A DNA stretch of 64,000 nucleotides from Bacillota bacterium. Lineage in GTDB: Bacteria; Bacillota; Sulfobacillia; JAJZIM01. Below, piece after piece: positions 7,586-17,833 of the stretch. The stretch is from the NCBI GenBank assembly GCA_021810565.1, contig JAJZIM010000011.1:1-64000 (forward strand), given 5' to 3'. A program made the position numbers and the translations under genes. The notes under the pieces are model-generated. The model was not told the DNA's origin. It ran no database searches and saw nothing but the letters and a program-made list of their open reading frames with translations. The first letter of the stretch is position 1. Each line of letters opens with the position of its first letter.

Positions 7586-9484
7586 TCAACGGTTCAAGAG
7601 GCTCCCGGTGTAGCGTAGAAGCTCGTTGGCGCAGGTGGCGCAATACCCCTGCTCGGCCACCAGCCGCGCCACCACCTCGTTCACCTTCTTCAGTTGCTGC
7701 TCGTCGGGGGTCTTGGTGGAGGTGGTGATCTTCACCACGTCCTTCAGGTCGGCGAAGAGCTTCTTCTCGATGGCCTCCCGCAGCCGCTCGTGGGAGCGGT
7801 AGTCGAAGTTCTTCCCCTTGCGGGCGTAGGTGGACAGCCGGATCAGGATCTCCTCCCGGAAGCTCTTCTTCTGGTTCTCCGACACCCCGATCTGCTCCTC
7901 GATGGAGCGCATCAACTGCTCGTCGGGGTTTTGCTCCTCCCCGGTGATGGGATCGCGCACCTTCTGCCAGTTGCAATAGGCCTCCACGTTGTCCAGGTAG
8001 TTGTTGAGCAGGGTGCGCATGGACTCCTCGTAGGAGTAGACGAAGGCCCGCTGCACCTCCCGCTTGGCCATCTCGTCGTACTCCTTGCGGGCCATGGCGA
8101 TGAAGTTCAGGAGGCGATCCCGCTCCTCCCGGGTGATGGAGGGGTGCTGGTCCAGCCCCTCCTTCAGAGACCGCAGCACGTCCAGGGCGTTGATGCACCG
8201 GGCATCGCTCCTCACCAGGGCCGCCGAGATCCGGTTGATGACGTAGCGGGGATCCACCCCGTCCATACCCTCCCCCTCCACCTCGGCCTCCAGCTCCGCC
8301 ACGTCCTTCTCCTTGTACTCCGGCAGCTCCTCGCCGTCGTACAGCCGCATCTTCTTCAGGAGGTCCACGCCCTGCTTCTTCGACTCCTTGAGCCGGGACA
8401 GGACGCTGAAGATGGCTGCGGTGCGCAGGGCGTAGGGAGCGATGTGCACGTCGACCAGGTCGCTTTGGCGGATCAGCTTCTCGTAGATGCGCACCTCGTC
8501 GCTGACCCGCAGGTTGTAGGGGATGGGCATGACGATGATGCGGGAGTGCAGGGCCTCGTTGCGGCGGTTGGCGATGAAGGAGCGGTACTCCGCCTCGTTG
8601 GTGTGGGCGACGATCATCTCGTCGGCGCTGATCAGGGCGAAGCGTCCGGCCTTGAAGTTGCCCTCCTGGGAGAGGCTGAGCAGGTTCCATAGGAACTTCT
8701 CGTCCAGCTTCAGCATCTCCTGGAACTCCATGATCCCCCGGTTGGCCTTGTTGAGCTCCCCGTCGAAGCGGTAGGCCCGCGGGTCCGACTCGGACCCGTA
8801 CTCCCCGATGGTGGCGAAGTCCACGCTGCCGGTCAGGTCCGCGATGTCCTGGGACTTGGGATCCGAGGGGGTGAAGGTGCCGATGCCGATGCGCTCCTCC
8901 TCGGAGAGGAAGATGCGCCGCACGGGCACCTCCTCGATGCGCCCACCGTAGCGCTCCTCCAGCATCAGGCGGCAGGAGGGGCACAGGCTGCCCTCGATCT
9001 TCAGGCCGTGGCGCTCCTCCAGCTCCGGCCGCAACAGCGGGGGGACCAGGTGCAGGGGCTCCTCGTGCATGGGACAGTCGCGGATGGCGTAGATGGCTCC
9101 CTCGGGGGTGCGGCTGAACCGCTCCAGCCCCCGCTTCAGGAGCTGGACCAGGGTGGACTTGCCGCCGCTCACCGGGCCCATGAGCAGCAGGATGCGCTTG
9201 CGCACGTCCAGCCGCCGGGAGGCCGAGTGGAAGTACTCCTCCACCAAGCGCTCCAGGGCCCGTCCAAGCCCGAACAGCTCCCCCTCGAAGAAGCGGTAGT
9301 GGCGCACCCCGTTCTCCTCGTCCACCCCCGCGGCCACGATCATCCGGTAGATCCGGGCGTGGGCGTGCTCCGCCACCCGCTGGTCCGCCGTAGCGACGGC
9401 CAGGTAGTCCCGGAAGGTTCCCTCCCACTCCAGGGCCTTCTCCTGCCGGCGGTACTCCTCCAACTTGTTCCAGAACTCCTCCAC
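7586..9484 (-). CDS. prkA: PrkA family serine protein kinase / AAA+ protein
   Basis: PrkA has an N-terminal AAA+ domain and a C-terminal kinase-like domain; kinase activity and, in Bacillus, protease activity have been reported, and it affects sporulation. The Walker A loop GPVSGGKST is near residue 100, after the family sequence WEGTFRDYL. The GTG at 9484 is preferred because GGGAGG lies 10 bases upstream and the protein then starts MEEFWNKLEEYRRQ; an in-frame TTG at 9508 lies upstream of that site. Length 632 residues, as expected. It heads the prkA-yhbH-spoVR operon. The 280 bp upstream shared with nikR contain a run of ten T (9529-9538) and no third gene. Confidence 0.95.
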   Translation of the reverse strand: MEEFWNKLEEYRRQEKALEWEGTFRDYLAVATADQRVAEHAHARIYRMIVAAGVDEENGVRHYRFFEGELFGLGRALERLVEEYFHSASRRLDVRKRILLLMGPVSGGKSTLVQLLKRGLERFSRTPEGAIYAIRDCPMHEEPLHLVPPLLRPELEERHGLKIEGSLCPSCRLMLEERYGGRIEEVPVRRIFLSEEERIGIGTFTPSDPKSQDIADLTGSVDFATIGEYGSESDPRAYRFDGELNKANRGIMEFQEMLKLDEKFLWNLLSLSQEGNFKAGRFALISADEMIVAHTNEAEYRSFIANRRNEALHSRIIVMPIPYNLRVSDEVRIYEKLIRQSDLVDVHIAPYALRTAAIFSVLSRLKESKKQGVDLLKKMRLYDGEELPEYKEKDVAELEAEVEGEGMDGVDPRYVINRISAALVRSDARCINALDVLRSLKEGLDQHPSITREERDRLLNFIAMARKEYDEMAKREVQRAFVYSYEESMRTLLNNYLDNVEAYCNWQKVRDPITGEEQNPDEQLMRSIEEQIGVSENQKKSFREEILIRLSTYARKGKNFDYRSHERLREAIEKKLFADLKDVVKITTSTKTPDEQQLKKVNEVVARLVAEQGYCATCANELLRYTGSLLNR

Positions 9485-9766
9485 GGCTGCAACACCTCCC
9501 GGAAACAAGTAGCAAAAGGGACGGCTTTTTTTTTTAGAACCCCCAGGAGTCCCAAAAACAGCCGCCCGCCGCCGGACCTCTATTCTGCTCTCACCATATT
9601 ATTCGAGAGGACTGTCCGAATTCCTGCTATTCTGTAAACCTGCTGGGGGCGCATCCCGGGCCGCGGCAGCCCACCCGGCGACGTCTTTGGCCCTCTCGAG
9701 CTTCCAAGCTGATTTTTTCGCCCGGGCGCAAGGCCGCGCATCATCCCGAACGCCACTTCCCGAATG

Positions 9767-9775
9767 TGGTATAAT
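9767..9775 (+). promoter_or_regulatory. Extended -10 promoter of nikR
   Basis: TGGTATAAT is a perfect extended -10 element 33 bp before the nikR start; the -35 region is poor, as is usual for extended -10 promoters. The same string GTGGTATAATC is found upstream of panD at 30501-30511. No clear GTATGA-type NikR palindrome is visible. Confidence 0.6.
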
Positions 9776-9808
9776 CCCGATGAAGTTTCCGGGGGGAGAT
9801 CTGCGATC

Positions 9809-10228
9809 ATGAAAAAACTGGTGCGCTTCGGGGTGTCCATGGAGGAGGAGCTTCTGCAACGCTTTGATCGGCTCTTGGAGGCCAAGGGCTACCCCAACCG
9901 CTCCGAGGCCCTCCGCGACCTGGTGCGCTCCGACCTGGTGGAGCACGACTGGGAAAGCGGTCAGGCGGAGGTGGCCGGCACCATCACCCTGGTCTACGAC
10001 CACCACAAGGCCGATCTGGAGAGCTGGCTTACCCGGACGCAGCACGCCTCCCACCGCCTGATCCTGGCCACCACCCACATCCACCTGGACCACGACAACT
10101 GCCTGGAGGTGCTCATCGTGCGCGGCCAGCCGGCCCAGATCCGGGCCCTGGCCAACCGGCTCACCGGCGCCAAGGGGGTCAAACACGGCCGGCTGACCAT
10201 CTCCACCACCGGGGCGGGGCTGGCGTGA
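9809..10228 (+). CDS. nikR: NikR family nickel-responsive regulator
   Basis: Nickel-dependent transcription factor of 139 residues. Residues 1-50 form a ribbon-helix-helix DNA-binding domain ([10 protein letters not shown], then a [12 protein letters not shown] helix). The C-terminal ACT-like domain carries the full nickel site H79, H90, H92 and C98, with exactly the spacing of Escherichia coli H76, H87, H89 and C95. The ATG at 9809 follows GGGGGGAG by 11 bases; the open frame extends upstream into the promoter. It stands alone, between divergent prkA and a terminator, so its targets (nickel uptake or hydrogenase genes) lie outside the window. Confidence 0.93.
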   Translation: MKKLVRFGVSMEEELLQRFDRLLEAKGYPNRSEALRDLVRSDLVEHDWESGQAEVAGTITLVYDHHKADLESWLTRTQHASHRLILATTHIHLDHDNCLEVLIVRGQPAQIRALANRLTGAKGVKHGRLTISTTGAGLA

Positions 10229-10258
10229 GCGGACCGGCAGTCCCGGCGACGCGAAGAA

Positions 10259-10293
10259 GGAGGGCCCGGTTTTCCCCGGGCCCTCCCCCTTTT
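10259..10293 (+). terminator. Intrinsic terminator of nikR
   Basis: GGAGGGCCCGG (10259-10269) pairs with CCGGGCCCTCC (10276-10286) around a TTTTCC loop, followed by CCCTTTT. It separates nikR from the convergent peptidase gene. Confidence 0.85.
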
Positions 10294-10296
10294 CCC

Positions 10297-11070
10297 CTAT
10301 TTCAGGTAGTCGGCCGTGAAGCTCTCCCCGTTCGCCGAGAGGGGCGACACGGTCACCTCGGGCGCCCCCTGGGCGTCGACCATGATCACCCCGGTGTGCG
10401 GCTGGCTCGCGATGCTGCCGGTGACGCCGGCGGTGGTGACCAGGCCGTCCTGGAAGGTGGCGGCGCCGAAGTCCGCCAGGGGCAACAGCTGCAGGTTGCC
10501 GCCAGCGGGATCCTCCTCGATCCACTCCGCGGAGGCCTCCTTCGAACGGTAGTGCACCACCTTGCGGAAGGTCTCCGCCCGGGTGACATCCTGTACCGTG
10601 AATCGCCAGCGCCGGCCCTTCAAATGGGTCACCGCCACGCTCATCCGGTCTCCCGCCGCGACGGTCATGGGGATGGTCACCATCGGCCGGGGCAGGGTTT
10701 CCCACCAGGCCAGATACCGCTCCCGACCGTTGACGATCTCCTGCAGGGTGCCGGCCTGGATCAGGGTGCGGTCGCCGGCCTGGAAGCCGCCGATGCCCAC
10801 CCAGGTGGCCGAGTAGCCCGGATCGGGCGGCGGGGTGACGGCGGGCACCTGCCAGGCGGCGGACACCGCCGTGTCGTGCGGCGCGGTCACCACGTAGCCC
10901 GCCCAGTTCAGGCTCTCCAGGGTGCCGCGCACCGCCCCGCCGGGGGCCACCCGCATCGACCCGGCGCCCAGGGGCGCCGCCCCCGCCGTCAGGGGCGCCA
11001 AGCCCGCCGCCGCCAGGACGACCGCCGCGCCCCAGGCCGCCAGCCCGCCTCGAAACCGGATCCTTCGCAA
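10297..11070 (-). CDS. Secreted G1 family (eqolisin-type) glutamic peptidase
   Basis: Acid-active endopeptidase of the scytalidoglutamic peptidase fold, which uses a Gln/Glu pair. Family motifs are present: SLNWAGYV, the catalytic glutamine in [14 protein letters not shown], and the catalytic glutamate in SAEWIEED. A signal peptide of about 30 residues (arginines, then [17 protein letters not shown]) ends in an alanine-rich stretch, so the enzyme is exported. The TTG at 11070 is preferred since GGAGG lies 10 bases upstream; a GTG at 11079 is only two bases from that site. About 257 residues. Bacterial members come mostly from acidophiles, which fits the host. A TGGTAAAAT element about 70 bp upstream may be its promoter. 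Confidence 0.88.
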   Translation of the reverse strand: MRRIRFRGGLAAWGAAVVLAAAGLAPLTAGAAPLGAGSMRVAPGGAVRGTLESLNWAGYVVTAPHDTAVSAAWQVPAVTPPPDPGYSATWVGIGGFQAGDRTLIQAGTLQEIVNGRERYLAWWETLPRPMVTIPMTVAAGDRMSVAVTHLKGRRWRFTVQDVTRAETFRKVVHYRSKEASAEWIEEDPAGGNLQLLPLADFGAATFQDGLVTTAGVTGSIASQPHTGVIMVDAQGAPEVTVSPLSANGESFTADYLK

Positions 11071-11310
11071 ATTGACCACTCCCTCCTGCGTTGTGCTTCC
11101 CCCGTGGGTCTTGCCGTCGACGACCGAACAAATCTATTTTACCACCAAGCCGGGCATCTTCCCAAGCTTGGCATCTCCTCCCTGAGAGGCGTCGGGGAAG
11201 CCTGGCGCCCCCTGGCTCCTCCGCAGGCCCGCGCAGGCCCGAAACCGCCACTTCCCACCCGCTCCCCCCTTCCGTTGGAAGGACCTTTTCGCCCGTTCGC
11301 CGCCAACGGC

Positions 11311-11340
11311 TTGCCCTCTTGTGGGAATATGCCGTATAGT
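11311..11340 (+). promoter_or_regulatory. Putative promoter of the nuo operon
   Basis: TTGCCC (11311-11316), an 18-base spacer and TATAGT (11335-11340) lie 59 bp before nuoA. The rest of the 328-bp gap between the peptidase and nuoA shows only the divergent upstream region and the AAGGGGG ribosome site at 11384-11390. Confidence 0.5.
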
Positions 11341-11398
11341 GAGAAAGCGCTAGGGATTAGGCTTAGGTCCATGACTTGCAGGCAAGGGGGTAGCCAGC

Positions 11399-11757
11399 TT
11401 GCCCTATTTCCTGGGGTACACCTACGTGGCGGTCTTCCTGCTCTTCGGTATCCTGATCCCCGTGGGCGCCCTTCTGGCCAACCGCCTCCTGGCGCCCCGG
11501 CATCCCGACCCGGAGAAGCTGCAGGCCTACGAATGCGGCCTCGCCACGCCCTCCGACAACACCCTGCCCTACAACGTGCGCTACTACATCTTCGCCCTCT
11601 TGTTCGTGGTCTTCGACGTGGAGACCATCTTCCTGTACCCCTGGGCCGTGGCCTTCAACCGGCTGGGGCTCTTCGCCTTCGTGGAGATGATCGTCTTCAT
11701 CGGCATCCTGGTGGTGGGCCTGGTCTACGCCTGGAAGAAGCGGCTCCTGGAGTGGCT

Positions 11758-11761
<4 letters not shown>
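11399..11761 (+). CDS. nuoA: NADH-quinone oxidoreductase subunit A (NuoA)
   Basis: Small membrane subunit of respiratory complex I, 120 residues with three transmembrane helices. The conserved loop [11 protein letters not shown] carries the cysteine that lies near the quinone channel, and [14 protein letters not shown] is the strongly conserved helix 2 motif. The start is TTG at 11399, eight bases after AAGGGGG; the reading then matches the family N-terminus. First gene of a ten-gene operon that runs to 20699 with almost every gene overlapping the next. Confidence 0.95.
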
Positions 11762-12278
<517 letters not shown>

Positions 12279-12279
<1 letters not shown>

Positions 12280-13802
12280 TGCCGGATCTGGGCTGGGAGC
12301 GGGGATCCGACGACCTGCCCCGAGCCCACCTGCCGCCGGAGCGGCTGCCCTCCGGGGTGGCCGCCCTGCGGCAGGCCGGCTTCGACTACCTGATCTGCCT
12401 GTCGGGGGTGGACCGGGGCGAAGCGCGCCAGGTGGTCTACCACCTGCGGGACACCGCCCGGCACCGGGAGGTCGCCCTCTACGTGGACGTGCCGTCCCGT
12501 CGGGAGGAGGTGCCCTCCCTGACCGACCAATTCCGGGCCGCCGACTGGCCGGAACGGGAGGTCTACGACCTGTTCGGGGTGCGCTTCGCGGGCCACCCGG
12601 ACCTGCGCCGCATCCTCCTGCCGGAGACCTTCCTCGGCCACCCCCTGCGCAAGGACTACCGGGAGGACGACCCGGAGGTGGCCCCCGAGGGCGAGCCGGA
12701 ACTCCCGGCCGCCCCCGATGAGATGTGGATCAACGTGGGGCCGCAGCACCCCAGCACCCACGGCGTCTTCCGGATGCTGCTCAAGCTGTCGGGAGAGACG
12801 GTGGAGGGCTGCCGGCCCTGCATCGGATACCTGCACCGCGGTTTCGAGAAGCTGGCCGAGCGGCGGGATTACGTCCAGTACCAGCCCTACCCCGACCGCT
12901 GGGACTACCTGGCGGCCATGAACAATGAGCACGCCTACGTGGGGGCGGTGGAGCGCCTGATGCAGTTGGAGGTGCCGCGGCGGGCCGAGTACCTGCGCGT
13001 CCTGGCCACCGAGCTGAACCGCGTCGCGAGCCACCTTTTGTGGCTGGGCACCTTCCTCTTGGACCTGGGGGCCATGTCGCCCTTTCTGTACACCTTCCGG
13101 GAGCGCGAGATGATCATGGAGCTGTTCAACGAGCTTTCGGGAGCGCGCATGACCTACAACTACCTGCGGATCGGCGGCGCGGCCCACGACCTCACCCCCG
13201 AGCTTGCCCGCCAGATCCGCGCCTTCCTCCCCTATTTCCACCGGCGCCTGGCCGAGTACGAGGCGCTGATCAGCGACAACGAGATTTTCCTGGCCCGGGT
13301 GCGGGGCGTGGGGCTGCTCCCCCCCGACGAGGCGCTCAACCGGGGCGCCAGCGGGCCGCTGCTGCGCGCCTCCGGGGTGGACTGGGACCTGCGCCGGGAC
13401 CGCCCCTACGGCGCGTACCCCGAGCTGTCCTTCCAGGTGGCCACCGCCTCCACCTGGGACCTGCACGGCCGCTACCTGGTGCGCCTGGCGGAGATGCGGG
13501 AGAGCTGCCGGCTGGTGGAGCAGGTCCTGGACGGCCTGCCGGAGGGTCCCCACCGGGCCAAGGTGCCGGTCCGGGTGCGCCCTCCCGCCGGCGACACCTA
13601 TTTCGCCGTGGAGTCCCCCCGGGGGGAGTTGGGGGTCTTCCTGATCGGCGACGGCACCGACCACGCCTGGCGCCTCAAGATCCGGGCCCCCTCCTTCATG
13701 AACCTCATGTCCCTGGAGCCCATGCTCCAGGGACACCTGGCGGCGGACGCCATCGCCATCCTGGGCAGCATCGACATCCTGCTGGGGGAGGTGGACCGCT
13801 GA
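12279..13802 (+). CDS. nuoCD: Fused NADH-quinone oxidoreductase subunits C and D (NuoCD)
   Basis: One 507-residue chain. Residues 1 to about 140 are NuoC (WPEREVYDLFGVRFAGHP, then HPLRKDYR); residues 145-507 are NuoD, the 49-kDa hydrogenase-like subunit, beginning WINVGPQHPSTHGVFR and ending SIDILLGEVDR. NuoD and NuoB together form the quinone pocket; the histidine of HPSTHG is a quinone ligand. The fusion is also known in Escherichia coli but is not universal, and here it has a short linker rich in E and P. The ATG overlaps the nuoB stop in TGATG. Confidence 0.95.
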
Positions 13803-14752
13803 TGGGCCAGCCCTACCTGCGCCTGGCCGCCGCGGCGCTCATCCTCGCCGCCTTCGTCCTGGGCACGGCCGCCTTCCTGGTCTGGTTCGAGCGCAAGCTG
13901 TTGGGCCGCATGCAGGTGCGCCCCGGCCCCAACCGGGTGGGCCCGGGGGGCCTGCTGCAGCCGGTGGCGGACATCCTCAAGCTGACGGTGAAGGAGGACA
14001 TCCTGCCCGAGCACGCCGACCGGCCGCTGTTCCGCCTGGCCCCCCTGATGGCCTTCGTTCCCGCCTTCGCCGCCTTCGTGGTGCTGCCCTTCGGCCCGGG
14101 CCTGGTGAGCGCCGACCTGAACATCGGCCTGCTTTGGATCCTGGCCGTCTCCACCGTGTCGGTGCTGGCCCTGATCGCGGCGGGCTGGGCCTCCAACTCC
14201 AAGTATGCCCTCTTGGGCGGGATGCGCGCCGCGGCCCAGATGATCTCCTACGAGGTGCCCCTGGTGCTCTCCCTCATCGGGGTGGTGCTGGCCGCCGGCT
14301 CGCTCCGCCTCGGGCGCATCGTGGCCGCCCAGGCCCATCTGTGGTTCGCGGTGCCCCAGGTGCTGGGCTTCATCGTCTACCTGATCGCCGCCACCGCCGA
14401 GAGCAACCGCTCCCCCTTCGACCTGCCCGAGGGAGAGTCCGAACTGGTGGCGGGCTTTCACACCGAGTACAGCGGGGTGCGCTTCGCCTTCTTCTTCCTG
14501 GCCGAGTACTCCTACGTCTTCCTGGCCGCCGCCATCGCCACCCTGGCCTTCCTGGGGGGCTGGAGCGGCCCCTTCCTGCCCCCCGTGGTCTGGTTCCTCG
14601 TCAAGACCTACGCCGTGATCTTCTTCATCATCTGGCTGCGGGCCACCCTGCCTCGCATCCGCATCGACCAACTGTTGTCCTTCGGCTGGAAGGTGCTATT
14701 GCCCCTATCCCTGGTGAACATCTTCCTGGTCGGTCTGTTCCGCTTCATCTGA
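13802..14752 (+). CDS. nuoH: NADH-quinone oxidoreductase subunit H (NuoH)
   Basis: Membrane subunit at the joint between peripheral and membrane arms, 316 residues, about eight transmembrane helices. Conserved segments include FLVWFERKLLGRMQVRPGPN, the loop AESNRSPFDLPEGESELVAG with charged residues lining the quinone channel, and LRATLPRIRIDQL. Start ATG overlaps the nuoCD stop. Length and motifs are complete. Confidence 0.95.
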   Translation: MGQPYLRLAAAALILAAFVLGTAAFLVWFERKLLGRMQVRPGPNRVGPGGLLQPVADILKLTVKEDILPEHADRPLFRLAPLMAFVPAFAAFVVLPFGPGLVSADLNIGLLWILAVSTVSVLALIAAGWASNSKYALLGGMRAAAQMISYEVPLVLSLIGVVLAAGSLRLGRIVAAQAHLWFAVPQVLGFIVYLIAATAESNRSPFDLPEGESELVAGFHTEYSGVRFAFFFLAEYSYVFLAAAIATLAFLGGWSGPFLPPVVWFLVKTYAVIFFIIWLRATLPRIRIDQLLSFGWKVLLPLSLVNIFLVGLFRFI

Positions 14753-14772
14753 GCCGAAAGGGGGTCTGCGCC

Positions 14773-15222
14773 GTGCAAGGCAAGCATCTGTTCCTGGGCG
14801 GCATCCTCCAGGGCCTGGGCGTGACCCTGCGCCATCTCTTGCGTCCCCCGGTGACCATCCAGTACCCCGACGAGCTGCCGCCCCTGCCGGGGCGCTTCCG
14901 GGGGCGCCAGGACCTGGACGCCGCCCGGTGCACCTCCTGCGGGCTGTGCGCCAAGGCCTGTCCCGTGGACTGCATCCAGCTGAGCTTCCACGTGGGCGAG
15001 AACAAAAAGCGCGTCTTGGACAGCTTCCAGATCGATTTCTCCCGCTGCCTGTTCTGCGGGCTTTGCAGCGAGGTCTGCCCCCCGCAATGCCTGCCCATGG
15101 GCCCGGAGTTCGAGCTGGCGGCCGCCGACCGCGACGGGCTGGTCCTGGCGGCGCCCCAGCTGGCGCCCACGGCGGGACTGCGCCGCCCGGCCGCGGGAAA
15201 GGAGGACGACCGCATTGCCTGA
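14773..15222 (+). CDS. nuoI: NADH-quinone oxidoreductase subunit I (NuoI)
   Basis: Ferredoxin-like subunit with two [4Fe-4S] clusters (N6a and N6b) that pass electrons to NuoB. Both motifs are intact: CTSCGLCAKACP and CLFCGLCSEVCP. Start is GTG at 14773, 10 bases after AAAGGGGG; 149 residues. The longer open frame upstream is a shadow of nuoH. With NuoE, F and G absent from the operon, this subunit is the most likely docking point for ferredoxin or another donor. Confidence 0.95.
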   Translation: MQGKHLFLGGILQGLGVTLRHLLRPPVTIQYPDELPPLPGRFRGRQDLDAARCTSCGLCAKACPVDCIQLSFHVGENKKRVLDSFQIDFSRCLFCGLCSEVCPPQCLPMGPEFELAAADRDGLVLAAPQLAPTAGLRRPAAGKEDDRIA

Positions 15223-15709
15223 GGCCTTCGGGATCCTGACCCTGGCCACTCTGGGCGGCGCCCTGGGCGTGGTGCTGGCCACCGACGTGGTCCACTCCGC
15301 CTATTTCCTGGTGCTGGCCTTCCTGGGGGTGGCCGGCTACTACTTCCTGCTGGGCGGCGAATTCGTGGGGGCGGTGCAGATCCTGATCTACGCCGGGGCG
15401 GTGGCCGTGCTCTTCCTGTTCGCCGTGATGCTGACCCGCCGGCGCGCCGACCCGGTGTGGGGGCGCAGCCCGGCCCGCTGGTTGGGGGTGGGGGGAGCCG
15501 CGGCCCTCCTGGCCTGGCTGCTCTTGACCCACCTGGAGCGCCACCCCTGGCCGACCAAGCTGCCGCCGCCCGCCCCCCACAACACCGCCCTGATCGGAAA
15601 GGCCCTGTTCCGCCCCTTCGTGGTTCCCTTCGAGGTGGTCTCGGTGCTCCTGCTGGCCGCCCTGGTGGGGGCGCTGCTCTTGGCCCGCAAGGAAGGAGGC
15701 GCCTCCTGA
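15215..15709 (+). CDS. nuoJ: NADH-quinone oxidoreductase subunit J (NuoJ)
   Basis: Membrane subunit of 164 residues with five predicted helices; the conserved helix 3 sequence VGAVQILIYAGAVAVLFLF is present. TTG start at 15215 follows GAAAGGAGG; it overlaps the nuoI stop by 8 bases. Confidence 0.94.
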   Translation: MPEAFGILTLATLGGALGVVLATDVVHSAYFLVLAFLGVAGYYFLLGGEFVGAVQILIYAGAVAVLFLFAVMLTRRRADPVWGRSPARWLGVGGAAALLAWLLLTHLERHPWPTKLPPPAPHNTALIGKALFRPFVVPFEVVSVLLLAALVGALLLARKEGGAS

Positions 15710-16011
15710 TGCCCTCTTTGGGCGACTTCCTGGCGGTGGGAGCCGGGCTCTTCGTCCTGGGACTTTTCGGCGCCCTGATGAAGCGCACCGCCGTGGCCGT
15801 GCTCATGGGCATAGAGCTCATGCTGAACGCCGCCAACTTGAACCTGGTGGCCTTCGCCGCCTTTTCCGGCCGCATCTCCGGCCAGATCTTCGCCCTGTTC
15901 GTGATCGCCCTGGCCGCCGCCGAGGTGGCGGTGGGTCTGGCCATCCTCCTCTCCCTGTTCCGCAGCCGCGCCACGGTGCGGATGGACGACATCGACCTGT
16001 TGAAGGGGTGA
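15709..16011 (+). CDS. nuoK: NADH-quinone oxidoreductase subunit K (NuoK)
   Basis: Proton-channel membrane subunit, 100 residues, three helices. The buried glutamates of the family are present in MGIELMLNAANLN and in ALAAAEVAVGLAI. ATG overlaps nuoJ stop in TGATG. Ends DIDLLKG, close to the family tail. Confidence 0.95.
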   Translation: MPSLGDFLAVGAGLFVLGLFGALMKRTAVAVLMGIELMLNAANLNLVAFAAFSGRISGQIFALFVIALAAAEVAVGLAILLSLFRSRATVRMDDIDLLKG

Positions 16012-16030
16012 AGGGAAGATCATCACCGCC

Positions 16031-17833
16031 ATGGTTCTGGCCGTCTGGCTGCTGCCGCTCGCTTCCTTCCTGATCCTCCTGGCGGCGGGTCGTCGCCTGG
16101 GGCACCGCTCCGGCGTGGTGTCCAGCGTCCTCACGGGCCTCACCCTGCCCGGGGTGGTCGCCCTTTTGGCCGCCGCCCCCGCCGGCACGACCCGCCTCGC
16201 CGCCTGGCCCTGGCTGGGCATCTTGGGCCACGGCCTGTCCCTGGGCTGGCTGGTGGATCCCTTGAGCGTCATGATGGCCGGGGTGGTGGCCCTGGTCAGC
16301 ACCCTGGTGCAGGTGTATTCCCTGGCCTACATGAAAGGCGACCGGGACTTCCCCGTGTTCTTTGCCGAGATCTCCCTGTTCACCTTCGCCATGCAGGGCC
16401 TGGTCTTCGCCCCCGACCTGCTGCAGCTGTTCATCTTCTGGGAGCTGGTGGGGCTTTGCTCCTACCTGCTCATCGGCTTCTGGCACACCCGCCCCGCCGC
16501 CGCCCGGGCCGCCACCAAGGCCTTCGTGGTCACCCGCACCGGGGATCTGGGCCTTTTGGCCGGCATCCTGCTGCTTTGGAGCGCCACCGGCACTTTGAAC
16601 ATCCCGCGGCTCTTGGCCCTGGCCGGGTCGGGCGCTCTGGGCGGCTGGGTCCTGACCGGCAGCGCCCTTTTGGTCTTCGCCGGCGCCGTGGGCAAGTCCG
16701 CCCAGTTCCCCCTGCACACCTGGCTGCCCGACGCCATGGAGGGCCCCACCCCCATCAGCGCCCTGATCCACGCCGCCACCATGGTGGCCGCCGGGGTGTA
16801 CCTGGTGGCCCGGATGTATCCCCTCTTCGCCGCCTCCCCCACGGCGCTTGAGGTGGTGGCCTCCATCGGCGCCCTCACCGCCCTGCTGGCCGCCGGGATG
16901 GGCCTGGTGGAGAACGAGCTGAAGCGGGTGGTGGCCTACTCCACCATGTCCCAGCTGGGATACATGATGCTCGGGTTGGGAACCGGGGCCTACACCGCGG
17001 GGCTGTTCCAGCTGTTCAACCACGCCTTCTTCAAGTCGCTCTTGTTCCTGGCCGCGGGCAGCGTCATCCACGCGGCGGACACCCACGACCTCCGCCGGAT
17101 GGGCGGGCTGGCCCGGCGCCTGCCCCTGTCCGCTCCCGCCTTCCTGGCTGGCGCCCTGGCCCTGGGCGGCATCCCGCCCTTCAGCGGTTTCTTCAGCAAG
17201 GACCCCATCATCGCCGCGACGGCGCACCAGCCCGCCTTGTACGCCGCCGCCCTGGCCGGGGCGCTCCTCACCAGCCTGTATATCTTCCGCGCCTATTTCC
17301 TGGTCTTCGCCGGCACCCCCCGCGGCGAGCACCCGGGCGGCGAGGGCTCTTCGGCCATGCGCGGGCCCCTTTGGATCCTGACCGTGCTCAGCCTGGGCTC
17401 CGGTCTGGCCTATCACTTCTTCCACCGCTATCTGGGCCGGCACCCCGCCGCCCCCTATCCCGTCTGGTCCGGCTCCACCTGGATCACCCTCGCCGTCTCG
17501 GGGACGGGCATCCTCCTGGCCTGGCTGCTCTTCGCGAACCGGCCGGTGGAGCGTCCCCGTCTCGCCGCGCCGGCGCACCGCCTCCTGGCCGAGCGTTTCT
17601 ACCTGGACCAGCTGTACGCCGGGACCATCGTCCGGCCGATCTTGGCCCTGTCCCGCGCCGCTTCCTGGCTTGATCGCCGGGCGGTGGACGGCTTGGTGAA
17701 CGGTCTCGCCCGGATGGTCATGTCCTTTGGCCGAGGGCTGCGCCGGGTCGAGGTGGGCCGGGCCCAAAGCTACGCCCTGGCTGCCTTCTGGGGATTGGCG
17801 CTTTTCATCCTGCTCCTGGAAGGGGTGCGCTGA
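16031..17833 (+). CDS. nuoL: NADH-quinone oxidoreductase subunit L (NuoL)
   Basis: Largest antiporter-like, proton-pumping subunit at the far end of the membrane arm, 600 residues. Conserved features are the helix 5 glutamate in FWELVGLCSYLLIGFW, the lysine in AVGKSAQFPLHTWLPDAM, the segment EGPTPISALIHAATMVAAGV, and the lysine region of the second half (NHAFFKSLLFLAAG). The C-terminal part continues as the amphipathic lateral helix and ends in a final membrane helix. It starts 20 bp after nuoK with a modest ribosome site. Complete, with no sign of damage. Confidence 0.95.
   Translation: MVLAVWLLPLASFLILLAAGRRLGHRSGVVSSVLTGLTLPGVVALLAAAPAGTTRLAAWPWLGILGHGLSLGWLVDPLSVMMAGVVALVSTLVQVYSLAYMKGDRDFPVFFAEISLFTFAMQGLVFAPDLLQLFIFWELVGLCSYLLIGFWHTRPAAARAATKAFVVTRTGDLGLLAGILLLWSATGTLNIPRLLALAGSGALGGWVLTGSALLVFAGAVGKSAQFPLHTWLPDAMEGPTPISALIHAATMVAAGVYLVARMYPLFAASPTALEVVASIGALTALLAAGMGLVENELKRVVAYSTMSQLGYMMLGLGTGAYTAGLFQLFNHAFFKSLLFLAAGSVIHAADTHDLRRMGGLARRLPLSAPAFLAGALALGGIPPFSGFFSKDPIIAATAHQPALYAAALAGALLTSLYIFRAYFLVFAGTPRGEHPGGEGSSAMRGPLWILTVLSLGSGLAYHFFHRYLGRHPAAPYPVWSGSTWITLAVSGTGILLAWLLFANRPVERPRLAAPAHRLLAERFYLDQLYAGTIVRPILALSRAASWLDRRAVDGLVNGLARMVMSFGRGLRRVEVGRAQSYALAAFWGLALFILLLEGVR

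Noticed and set aside
9529-9538. T10 run upstream of prkA as a terminator
   Set aside because: No stable stem directly precedes it on the plus strand, and no plus-strand gene ends there.
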